Assembly: GCA_008330645.1 (NCBI GenBank)
Contig: VLTN01000074.1
Span: forward strand, 62,001-126,000
Length of the DNA: 64,000 bases
Direction of reading: 5' to 3'
DNA from: Cafeteria roenbergensis
Taxonomy: Eukaryota > Sar > Bigyra > Bicosoecida > Cafeteriaceae
A model generated the notes under the pieces. The model did not search any database. It had not been told where the DNA came from and was given only the letters and a program-made list of their open reading frames with translations. Shown here piece by piece: positions 1-9,634 of the stretch. The position numbers and the translations under genes were made by a program. Position 1 is the first letter of the stretch, and the number at the start of each line of letters is the position of its first letter.

Positions 1-645
1 CCCAGCGCCCGCGCAGGGCCGCCGTCTGCAGCACACCCCGTTTCCGTGCGCCCAAGAAGGCCGAAACAAGTCGGCCGGGCATCGCTGCAGTCGACCATGC
101 GCCGTTGAGAGGCACCGCAGGCCAACTGCTCCGGCCCGCCCGCGCAGCGCCGCGGCCCGGATCCGTGTCCCCCAGGGCCATATCAGCGGCAACCCTGTGG
201 CCCGGCTGCTGCGCTGCTCTCAATTGCGCCACCTGTCGCGTCCAGTGCCCCGAGGCAAGCGCGAGCTCGCTTTCGGACGGTGCTCACGCGGCCCTTCTTG
301 CCCTGCAGGATCGCGAGCGTGTGCCGCTCCGCCGACGGCGTGACCTGCATCAGCTCTTGCTTGCTGAGCATAACGTCCATGTTGTCGGCGCCCGCTCTTG
401 CCTCCGCAGCGGTGGCGGTGCGGCGCTGTAGCTCAGTCCGTCGACGGCTGTGGCAACGCTCTGCAGAGCTGCACCGGCGCCAAGGCCCGGCTCGGGGATG
501 GCCGGCCAGGAGCGCTTCGCCGAGCGCCCATGCCACCAACCTGGGCCTCCCGCTGCGGGACTTGCAGCGTGCCACCTGATGCTGCTCGCCTTCGAAGTGA
601 TGTTACACGTACATGTACACAGAGTTTCTAAGCCGTTTTCAACAG
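1..645. other. left edge, no firmly supported gene; one weak exon candidate
   Basis: I see no complete gene here. On the minus strand, positions 425 to 288 could be a 138-nt phase-0 exon: it follows a cag at 428-426, ends before GTGAGC at 287, and encodes 46 residues including DNMDVMLSKQELMQV and RHTLAILQGKK, which faintly recalls the second half of a SAM domain. The upstream pyrimidine tract is poor, so this is only a candidate for a downstream exon of the ankyrin gene at 1403-3369 or of another gene leaving the window. Confidence 0.25.
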
Positions 646-716
646 GCGCCTGTAGTGTAGTGGAAACACCCCTCCCTCCTAAGGTGGTAACCCCGGTTCG
701 AACCCGGGCAGGCGTG
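646..716 (+). tRNA. tRNA-Arg (anticodon CCT)
   Basis: Decodes AGG. A full cloverleaf folds by eye: acceptor 646-652 with 709-715 (first pair G-U), D arm 655-669 with GTGT/ACAC stem and a loop containing A14, GG and A21 equivalents, anticodon arm 671-687 with loop CTCCTAA (anticodon at 678-680), a 4-nt variable loop, and T arm 692-708 with loop TTCGAAC. The discriminator is G716; no CCA is encoded and there is no intron. The internal promoters are intact: A box TAGTGTAGTGG at 653-663 and B box GGTTCGAACCC. The anticodon stem has one U-U mismatch (673/685). The anticodon loop equals that of other eukaryotic tRNA-Arg(CCT). A T run follows at once. Confidence 0.9.
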
Positions 717-718
717 CG

Positions 719-725
719 TTTTTTT
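719..725 (+). terminator. Pol III terminator of tRNA-Arg
   Basis: Seven T residues begin three bases after the discriminator of the tRNA, followed by further T5 runs to about 740. This is the standard RNA polymerase III stop signal and supports a live tRNA gene. Confidence 0.8.
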
Positions 726-1402
726 GTTTTTGTTTTTGTTTGCGAGCACGCATATTGCAGCGCGCCATGCCGGTCAGCTGGCGTGTGCTCGGTCGTTTCG
801 AACAGCGGCGGGGGAAGCAACAACTCGCTGCAGTTGCATTGGTTGGCAGCTATGGTTGATTGTTTTTCTAGACAATAGCACTCGGTCGTCCCGCAGGTTG
901 CATATATGGTTTTGCTCAAGGGTGCGGCCAGCGCTCGGCCAGCGGGCTACACGTCGAACTCCCAATGTACATGCTGAGACGCTGCAAGCGGGGACGCCCC
1001 GTCGAGCGAGGCGCCTCCATCGTCCTCCCACGCTTCCCGCTGTGGCGCCCACAGCGCCAGCTGGCGGCGCCGGTGCCAGCGCTGCAGGGGCTCGGTGTGG
1101 GCAAGTGCCTCGCGGCAGCGAACACTGGAAGCGCGGTCCCACGCTGACTGGCCTTCCTGCACGCATGGACGAAGCCGGGGGGCGCGCGGGGGGACATGAG
1201 CAGGATGAGGGTGGTGAATCGTGCAGGCACGTCGGCCTCGCTGCTGCCCTCGGGGGGGGGGGGGGGAGAACGGAGCACGCGCAAAGGCCTGCGCCGCGCC
1301 GCCAAACCGAGCCTTCAGCACTTGCTCCGTGGCGGTTTGCATGTGCTTCAGCAGAGGCTGTTCGAGGTGGCCGGGGCATTGGCTCGCTGCAGCGCGGCTC
1401 AC
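726..1402. other. unresolved 3' part of the ankyrin gene; G15 run
   Basis: The ankyrin gene on the minus strand enters this stretch through a GTGAGC donor at 1402. A possible short terminal exon lies near 1360-1265, where the minus strand reads LLKHMQTATEQVLKARFGG in a frame compatible with the donor, but its end runs into a 15-base G run (1252-1266; C on the minus strand) and I could not place a stop. Nothing else is recognisable. Confidence 0.3.
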
Positions 1403-3369
1403 GTCGTCAGTGGCCAGGGCGTCCGCCCCTTGCAGCAGCAGCAGCCGGACAACGGTGGCGCGCCCTTTGAGCGATGCGGCGATGAGAGCAGTCATTCCCG
1501 CCTGCGGGAGCCAGTGCCTCGGGCACAAGGCGCGGTTGAGACCAACAGTTGCAGCGTCGCTGCGCACCTTGGTGCGCATGCTTCCCAATAACGCCGTCGA
1601 TGGGACGCAGCTTTGGGAGATACAAACAGCGGCAGCTGTTCAAAGGAGGATTGCAAAAATGGTTGGATTGAATCGAAACCAACATTTTGACACTTGCCAA
1701 AGTTGAACGCTTTGACACCACCCTGGCGGTGCAAGTGCTGCTACGCGCTGCGCAGCCATGGGGAGTAATGGGATGGCGGAGGGCGCGGTGGCCCAGCGCA
1801 GTTTTGGGCCTTTTCGTGCCGCTGGCTCACCTGGTTGCGCGCCTCCATTGCAGCGCCGTGCTCCAGGAGCGCCCGCACGACCGTCGTGTGTCCTCTCCTT
1901 GCCGCAACAATCAGCGGCGTGGAGTCGTCCTGCGAAGCGCAGCGCTTGCCACACGGTCAGGCGTCCACATCACGTCAGCACGCTCTTTTCCAAATCGCGC
2001 AGACGACAGAGGCGCGCTGAGCAACGCCATCGCTGGAAGCGCCACTGCATGCTCAAGGTGCCACATGCCAGTCCACACACGCTCCTCAGAAAGGCATGTA
2101 TGTGTGTTTGAGGGTGCGGTTTGGGTTGGGAGGGCCGGGAAGCCAGGAGGGAGGGTCGATGCAGAGAAGGCGGGTGTGGCGGCTGGCAGCCGCGGCCGGC
2201 CCGGTCCGTGCCGTGTCTGGGTGGCGGCGCCGCCATCGCACCCGGGCATAGCGCCCAGTCTGGCCGCACACGCACGCCGCCCACACCAGACTCGGGTGAA
2301 ACGCGAACGCAGGTCTCTTTGCAATGCAGCGCGCTGCCGTGGCTCGGCTCACCGCACCGACAACCTCCGCAGCCGCCCCCCGGTCGAGCAGCAGCCTAGC
2401 GACGTCTGGCCTGCCACCGTGTGCCGCCGCCAGGAGCGGCGTCCAACCCCTCTGCGCAGGCCGCCGCACGCACCAGGCGCTGCCAAGCTTCCGTGGCCAG
2501 CGCAAGTCGATCGCTGGGGCTGCCGGGGCGCATCGCGCCTGCGCGTTTGCGAGCAGCTGTGGCGGCGTGCCCGGGCCGGTTCCAACGGCCGCCGACGATG
2601 GCCGCTCGCTGTGCCGCGCTCAGCGTGGCGGCTTGCATGCTGCGGAGGCAGTCTCACCCCGTTTGCGGCCTCCAGAGCGGCTCCGTGCTCCAGGAGCAGC
2701 CCCACCACTTCTGTGTGCCCGCGAAAGGCCGCCGACGTCAGCACCGTCCATCCCGCCTGCGAATTCGCGAACAGGCGAGCCGATGGCGCTTGCGACGTGC
2801 GGGGGCCGGACGCTAGCCCTACACGGGCGCTGCTAGGCGAGGCGGCAATGCAACCAAGCTCAAGCAAGCGGGGCGGCGGGGGCGAGCGTCAATGCAGCAG
2901 CAAGTCACCTCACGTCGTCCATTGCCGAGGCGTCGGCACCCTCTCCCAGGAGGGTTGCAACCACCGGCGTACGCCCTTCCGCCACAGCCCGGTGGAGGCA
3001 CGCGCCAGAGTTCTGCGCGCGCACCAGTCTCGCAGGGCCGTGCACTTGCTCGATTTCTGGCGACTGAGCTTGATGAGTGCGAGCTGCAGCGCTGCAGCGA
3101 TGCAGCGCGCAGGTTGCGCTTCGGACACGCTCGCCCCTGCGTCCTTCGCCGCTCCCTCCGCGTCGCGCCGTCCCGGCAGCCTTGATTCCGAGGGTACACC
3201 CGCCTGCAGGGCCGCACCCAAGCGCGCTGAGGCTTGTTCTCACCTCAACAGGCCAGCCGTTGTCGCGCATGAACGCGTGCGACCGCTTGGCCGCCTCGGC
3301 GCGCCCTTCGGAACGGAACACCGCATCCCCGTCGGGCGGAGAGGCTTGCGTGCTCGCGCAGCACCCCAT
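1403..3369 (-). CDS. ankyrin-repeat protein with acylated N-terminus (C-terminus unresolved)
   Basis: Probably a membrane-tethered ankyrin scaffold. Exon 1 (3369-3244, 42 codons) starts MGCCAS, a classic N-myristoylation signal (Gly2, Ser6) followed by two palmitoylatable cysteines. Five internal exons follow: 3012-2914, 2756-2658, 2451-2353, 1929-1831 and 1501-1403. Each is exactly 99 nt, each is one 33-residue ankyrin repeat, and every intron is phase 0 with a GTGAGN or close donor and a gcag acceptor. Repeat cores are visible: GWTPLLAAAHGGRPDVARLL, STPLIVAARRGHTTVVRALL, MTALIAASLKGRATVVRLLL. The first repeat begins NSGACLHRAV. The gene runs on past 1402, but the last exons and the stop are not clear, so this entry is 3'-partial. 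Partners are unknown. The same exon-per-repeat plan is seen in the ankyrin gene at 27883-36414. Confidence 0.85.
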
Positions 3370-3931
3370 TCGCCCACTCGCCGCTCGCGGCCGCCCCCCT
3401 GGTGCATGCCGATCCCAAGGTTTGCCGGTCGCTCGCCGAGACCGCGCGAGTATTTGCCACTCGGCAAAGATAGCATGGCAAAGCCCCGAAAGCGTCCAAG
3501 CGCGAGCCGGCTGGACCCCACCACCTGACCCCGCCGGGGGCGGAAGAGGCCGTGATCCGCGACCGAGCGAGGCGAGCCCTGGTACTGGCAGCGGCCAGGC
3601 GTTGCATTGGGTGCATTGCGGTCTCGACGCGCGGTGGCTTTCAACTGCCTTAGCAACAACTGCGTCAGTCGGTCGGCGCGCGCAAGCGACCCCATCGCGC
3701 CCGATGAGGCACTTTGCGTTGCGTGGGGCAATTCACGGGCAACATGCGGCCTGGGGCCATCTGCCCGGTTGAGCACCCCCAGCCAAGCGGGGCACCGTGC
3801 TGGCCCTCGTTGCGCGATCTTTGCCGGAGTGCGATGGCGCCGCCGAAAAAAAACAAACGATGCACCGCACACCGCAGTCACGCAACAATCCCGCGCGCAT
3901 CACGTCCCCATCAGCAAGACCAGCACCATGG
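3370..3931. other. spacer between two minus-strand genes
   Basis: This 562-bp stretch lies upstream of the ankyrin start (3369) and downstream of the stop of the chromatin gene (3932). It should hold the ankyrin promoter and the 3' end of the chromatin transcript. I see no further exon, no TATA box I would defend and no repeat. Confidence 0.4.
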
Positions 3932-6900
3932 TCACAGCGAGGCCACCGCCTCACGCACCGCCGCCGCCGCCTCGACCGTTTCCGAGGTTGCCTGGAACGC
4001 GTCGCGCAGCTCTGCCGGCACAAACGCCGCGAAACCGCGCAGGAGCGTGCGGTCATCCCGTAGCAGCCTGCCTACGCGGTGGCAGAGCTGCGCGGCGGTG
4101 GCTCTGCCCTCTGCAAAGGCACGCATTGCCGCCAGGAATTTCATGCAACGGCTGCTCGCTGGCCCGTACCGCCGCCTCACGGCCGCTGCGAACACGACGG
4201 CGTCCCTGGTGGTCAGCACGGCGACGTCGGCGAGGGCTCTCCGGGCAGCGGTTTCGCCTGGAGCCAGCGCTGGCCCGGGCCCAAGTTGGGCCGTTCGGGC
4301 GGCTGCCAGTGCGATGGCCGGAGTCGCTGCCTCCAGGCCAGACCCGGCCGCACCGGCCGATTGTTTCACCGACTGGGCCCACTCCTCTGCGGATGTCTGG
4401 GCAGAGCCACGAAGTGTGGGGGCTGCCGCGTTGGCAGCTCCAGTTGCTGCTGCTGAAACGGAAGTTGCAGTCGCAGTTGCAGTTGTTGCGGAGGCGGAGT
4501 TGGGTGCAGTGACGCTGGATAGCGTGGAGTTTGTAGAAGCTGCCGCCGCCGCCGCCGATGACGACGAGGACGAGGCCGATGACGATGACGAGGACGACGA
4601 TGTCTGTTTCGTGGCTGTGACAGCGGACTCCGTCTTGATGGCGGTAGAACTATCCGCCGAAGAGTGCGCTGTCGCCATTGCCGGGCGTGAGGCAGCACCT
4701 GCTGCCTGCCCATCACCAGCAACTCGCGACTCCGTCTTGGCCGCATCAGCACCAGCAGCGGCATCACCTGCGGCGGCACCACCTGACACAGTTGCAGTTG
4801 CAGCTACAGTTGCAGTGTCTTCACTTGGCCCCGTCCCACGTGCGGTTTCACCGCCTGATGCGGTCGTGCTTGCCTTCGCCGCCTCAGCCTGCTCTTCGGC
4901 CAAACGTTCCGCCGCGGCCTCCTGCTTGGCCAGATCCGCCGCCGCCGCCGCCGCCGCCACTGCCACCGCGTCGTGCACGTCGTCCGTGTCGATGGGCGGA
5001 CAGCAGTCTAGGCACACCCACCACGGGTCTTCTCTCGAACTCGTCCAGGTGGTCACCGACTTGTGACGCGTGCGGTGGGCGTCGACGTCCACGCGGAAAC
5101 ACCGCAGGCACGAAGTGCGCGGACACGAAGTGGCAGAGCACCAAAGAAGTGAGTTGACGTCGGAAGGCTCCAGGCAGAGCGAGCAGAGGGCTCTGCCGGT
5201 CGGGAGGCGCCACGGCCACGCCTTGTAGGCGCGGGGGTCTGTCGCCGCGAAGATGTCCGTGTGGGGCGCGGCGGCCGCGTTGGCGGCCGCGGCAAGGCGG
5301 GAGGCCCTTCCGGTGTCCGTTGCCCTGTCCCACAGGAGGGATGCCTGCCTGGCAGAGCTGGCAATCGGGACCGGGTCGCAGCGCACGCTTTCGCCGTCTT
5401 CGTTCACAAGATACGTCGGCTCTGCATCAGAGGCAGATCCTTCCGGTTTGGAGGGATCGGCACCCGAGGTAGCGGTTTCGCCGGCGGGTGCCGCGGCGGT
5501 TGCGGCAGTGCTGGTGGCGGTGCCGGCGGCGACAGGGTTGCCAGTGGCAGCCGAAACCGCAGCTCTGCCTTCATCTTCGGCTCTGCTCTGCTCCCTCACT
5601 TCGTCATCCATCATTTTGCGAAGTGCTCTGCCGACTGCAAGCTGCTCTGCCGCGGCAGAGGCGATTCCCCGGATGGCCCGCCACTTGTTCCGGAAATAGT
5701 AACGGATAACCTCCGTGACGGTGCGGGGGCAGTGGCCCATCAGCGAGTGATGGACGGATGATGCGGGGGTGACGGGTGGCTGACTGGGGCCGGCTGCAGA
5801 CGCGGCCGCTGTCGCCGCCGACGAGGATGACGATGACGATGACGATGACGACGTCTCCGGTTTTGGCGCCGCACCAGCGGTTTCACCGCCGACGTCCTTT
5901 TCAAACGGAACTCCCTCCTTGGCCCCGATGCGGTTGATGAATGCCGTGATTCTGACAAAGTCCTTGCCTGCGATGCAGTGGGCGACGGCGAAAAGATCCT
6001 CCTCCAGTGCGGAAAAGGGCTGTCCCCAAACTCCGCCCTCGGGGACGTCGGCTGCGCTTCGAAATCCAAGACCCATCGCGATGGCGGGGTGGGCCACAGG
6101 GTCCAGCAACGCCGGGGTCTGACCCGGAATCGACTCGGCAACGGCTCCACCCGTCTCCGGCAGAGCCGGCGTGCCGGCCGACCCAGCCGGAGCGAGCGAC
6201 GTCGGCGGGGGAACGGGAACACGAAGTGCCCAGTCAGCAACAGGTGCAGAGCCACCTCGAAGTAGCTCTGCCGCCGCAGCAGCTGCTTGACGGAATGCTC
6301 GTGTCACTTCAGGGGCGGTGGAGCCACGACCGTCATCAGCAGAGCCATTGCGAGCAGACACAGTTGCAGTTGCAGTTGCAGCTTCAGCGGCAGGCACAGC
6401 CACAGATGCTGCAGCTGACGTCGCTGACGACGCTGAGACGGGCGCCTGCGTTTGACCCGCTGCTGATGGCGGCTTGATGCTCGCGTCACCAGCAGCCGAA
6501 GCGTCGCTCGCGCCCGAAGTGTCGTCGTGGGACCGTCTGCTCCTCCGCGGTTTCGCCGCAACCAGCTCTGCTGTAGCTGCGGCTGTCACAGCAACGGACC
6601 TCTGACCGGCGAATGATTGGCTTGCAGGCACGAGACCGCCGTCACGACGAAGGGGCGGAACACTCGCCTGGTAGAGCTCCCCCACGCGGCTCTGCTTTCC
6701 GTCTGCGTTGGACGGGGCAGCGCCGCCCATCCAGCCCTGCTTATCGTCGCTCTTCGTCTTGTACCCGGCAGAGCCGCCGGCTCCGGCAGAGCCGTCAGAC
6801 GGGGCCGGCGCCACAGCTGCCGCCGCCACAGCTGCCGCCGCCGCCGAAGACGACGTCGACGTCGACGTCGACGTCGACGACGAAACCGCTGAGGCAGCGG

Positions 6901-7595
6901 GCGTGCCTGTGGATGCGCTGCCGACGTCGCCGTCAGCCGCGGTAGCCTCTAGCAGGGCGAGCAGCTCACGCCGCCGACGAATCTGCATTGCACTCACAGT
7001 GATCCTGCCGAACGCACGCGAAACCGCAGACGGCGGTGCAGCTGATGCCACCGCGGCGCCCGACGCCGGCCTGGCCTGGGAGGCAGAGTCAGCTGATTTG
7101 GATGACGTGTCAGCTGCGCTCTTGCCGGCGCGGGGACGTTTCGCTGAACGTTCCGCATCGTCCCCGTCATCGGCATCGTCATCACCGTCATCGTCGTCAT
7201 CACCGTCGCCGTCACCGTCGTCATCTGCATCGTCGTCATCGTCCTCGTCGTCGTCACCGTCACCGCCAACAGCATCGCCGCCGCTGCCCGGGGCGGTTTC
7301 ACCAGTCGCCGATTTGGTCTTGGCGACGAACCCTTCCACCAGAGCGTTGGTGATTGCCGCCTGATTGGACGTCAGAGCGGCCGCTGACGAAGTGGCGCCG
7401 TGGCTTGCAGCCGGCTCTGCCGCAGCAACGTCGGCCGCGGCAGCGTCACTCGCTGTCTCACGCTCACGCTTGACTGCCCTGCGACCGGTCGATGATGGAC
7501 TTGTGATGTCTTCGTCAGCTGCGCTGGCCGCCCGGCTGCTGCGGGTGCTGCGACGGCGTGACGACGACGACGACGACGATGGCACGGGCTGGTGA

Positions 7596-7629
<34 letters not shown>

Positions 7630-9552
7630 GGCTGCCGCTGCTGCTGCTGCTGCTGCTGCTGTTGCTGCGAGACCGCCTCGGACCCCCCGCAGCAGCTCTG
7701 CCGCTGCTTGATGCGGCGTCAGACTCGACCTTGGAGGCAGCGGTTTCACGACTCTTGCCTGCCTTCTGGCTGGCAGAGGCCGTCGCTGCGTCACCGCCAC
7801 CATCAGGGCCGTCGTCGTCGTCGTCACCGTCGTCGTCGTCGTCGTCACCGTCGTCGTCGTCGTCACCGCCCTCGTCAGTTGCAGTTGCAGTTGCAGTTGC
7901 AGTTCCGTCCTTCGTTTCCGGCGCCTCCAGGAGCGCCGAAACCGCTGTACGCGACTCGCCCTCTCCGGCGCCGGGCCGCGGCACGGAGCCGTCCGCGCGG
8001 AGCGGCACGATGCGGCGCACTCCGGGGTCGACGTCGTCTGCCGCGTCCTCGTCGCCGATGGCGTAGGGTGCCAGTCGAAGTGCGAAGAGCTGCGCAACGA
8101 GCTCTGCCCGGAGCACTTCGCGCTCGCTCTGCTGGGCCAGTAGCTGCTGCAGGATGGCACGGCTGCGGAGCAGCTTGAAGGCGCGCGATTGAAGGTCCAG
8201 CTCTGCAGGAAGGATCGTGGAAGGATCGTGGAAGGGATCACAAGTGGAAGGATTGCGATGGAAGGATTCAGGAGGGGCGATGGCGCGGCTGGGATGGGGG
8301 GCACATTGCAACGGCAGGGCGTGCTGGAGGGGAGTGGTGGTGGTGGTTGGTTGGTTGGTTGGTTGGTTGGGGGGGGGGTGGGGTGAGGAACAGTCAAGGC
8401 GACACGGCGGCACAGCGGCGACAGCAATGCTGTCAGCGCTTGGCTGTCAGCGCTTGGCTGTCAGCGCTTGGCTGTCAACGCATAGCCACAGCAGACAGCG
8501 GCCGTCACAGCAGCAGACGGCCATCGATAAGCGTCAAAAGTGCCGTTCGTTCGTTCGTTCGCTGGTTGGCTCACCGTAGTTGCATACGAAGGCGGTTTGT
8601 TCGGTTCGGATACCCCTGACCGCCACGCCGGCTCTCGGGAAGGCGACCTGTGCTCTGCCAATGTAGCTCTGCACGGGGTTGTCCTCCTCCTGCGTTGACG
8701 AGGGGGTAGGGGAGGGTGAGGGGCAAGAGGGAGCGGCAGAGGGGATTGCCGGATCACGTGTCCATCGCGGGCCAGTCACTGGTGCATCAGGCTGGTGCGA
8801 GGGCGGAGCGGATGAGGCTTGGCGCTGCTCGCGGTTGGACTTGCGCGCGCCGACGACACCTGGCAGCAGCAGCAACAGCGGCAGCAGCAGGGCGATGCGT
8901 CCGACGGTGAGCGGTCCCGGCGACGGCCGGCCGGGCGCGCAGACGGGCTGTCAGGCCAGGCGGGTTGGGCGCGGGTCGGACAGCGGGCTGGTTTCGTTGC
9001 GACTGGGGCTCGAGCCGGCGCGGGACGGTGCCCTGGTCCGTGAGGGCGAAAGCGAGAAGAAGAAAAAAAGGCAACTATGCAAAATCGAATATGGTCGGTA
9101 GTTCTCACCTGATTTGAGGCGAATAGCTCGTTGTCGAGCGCCGCCGCCAAAATGCGCCCAGCTGGACTGTTCGCCTCAGGCCGCTTGCCCGGGGGCGCGA
9201 GCCACTCGTAGCAGTCTTGCTTCCTGAAGAACCACTGCGCCCTCATCATCATCTGCCCGTCGCTGGCTTCAAAGAGGCGGGTTACCCAGCCAACGAAAGG
9301 CTCCGATTCGCCTGGACCCGGGTCCAGCATGACCACATCGCCCAGCGCCACGAAATGGGTGTCAGCGCGAAAGCCGCGGTACTCCGTGACACCCCCGCGG
9401 CGCTTGCCCCGCCCAAGCCACTGGAAGGCGGGCACGCCGACAACGGCGGACGCAGTCGGCCGGGCGTCCGGCGAGGCGTCCCCTGACGCGGTCCCCGGCG
9501 CGGCGCTGCCGCCCGAGCGGCCGGGGCTGGAGGCGTTGCTTCTGGAAGCCAT
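3932..9552 (-). CDS. BAH-SANT-ADD/PHD-PAH chromatin reader, 1609 aa
   Basis: A likely nuclear histone-tail reader and corepressor subunit. Three exons, 9552-9109, 8689-8575 and 8202-3932, join in phase 0 then phase 1 and close in frame. A BAH domain (about residues 60-200) spans both junctions: YRGFRADTHFVALGDVVML, then EEDNPVQSYIGRAQV, then FVCNY completed by E-LDLQ. A SANT/Myb-like helix set follows near 905-1030 (W-x-PFSALEEDLFAVAHC, GKDFVRITAFI, RTVTEVIRYYFRNKW), interrupted by a Ser tract. A zinc module at about 1185-1255 (CSLC, LLWC, SCPRTSCLRCF, EDPWW-C-x2-C) resembles the PHD-like finger of DNMT3 ADD domains. The C-terminus (about 1520-1590, KFLAAMRAFAEGRATAAQL, LLRGFAAFVPAELR) resembles a Sin3 paired amphipathic helix. 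Long Asp, Ser and Thr-Ala tracts link the domains. Domain calls are by eye; the PAH and ADD assignments are the least certain. Confidence 0.82.
7876..7904. repeat. tandem TTGCAG island inside coding sequence
   Basis: About five copies of the hexamer TTGCAG on the plus strand, read as alternating Thr-Ala by the minus-strand chromatin gene. It is one of at least ten such islands in this window (for example 6361-6382, 16001-16030, 19201-19228, 43625-43650, 55141-55163). Confidence 0.85.
8346..8475. repeat. simple tandem repeats in intron 2 of the chromatin gene
   Basis: A GGTT run (8346-8370) is followed by a G9 run, and three perfect 14-bp units (TGTCAGCGCTTGGC) lie at 8431-8472, followed by a diverged start of a fourth. 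Both lie within the intron bounded by the donor at 8574 and the acceptor before 8202. No function is implied. Confidence 0.85.
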
Positions 9553-9634
9553 CGCCGCGCGCGCAGCGGGACAACCCTGCGGCGGCTGGCGGAGGCTGGC
9601 GGGAAGGGGTGCCGGCGACTGAGAGGGCGGGCAA

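Noticed and set aside
1687-3528. A 613-codon open frame on the plus strand
   Set aside because: It lies opposite the ankyrin gene, crosses its exons and introns without matching any family, and is Arg/Ala/Pro-rich as expected of an antisense GC-rich frame.
3714-5066. A 450-codon plus-strand frame under the chromatin gene
   Set aside because: It is antisense to the PAH and ADD-like coding part; its Ala/Asp runs mirror the minus-strand low-complexity tracts.
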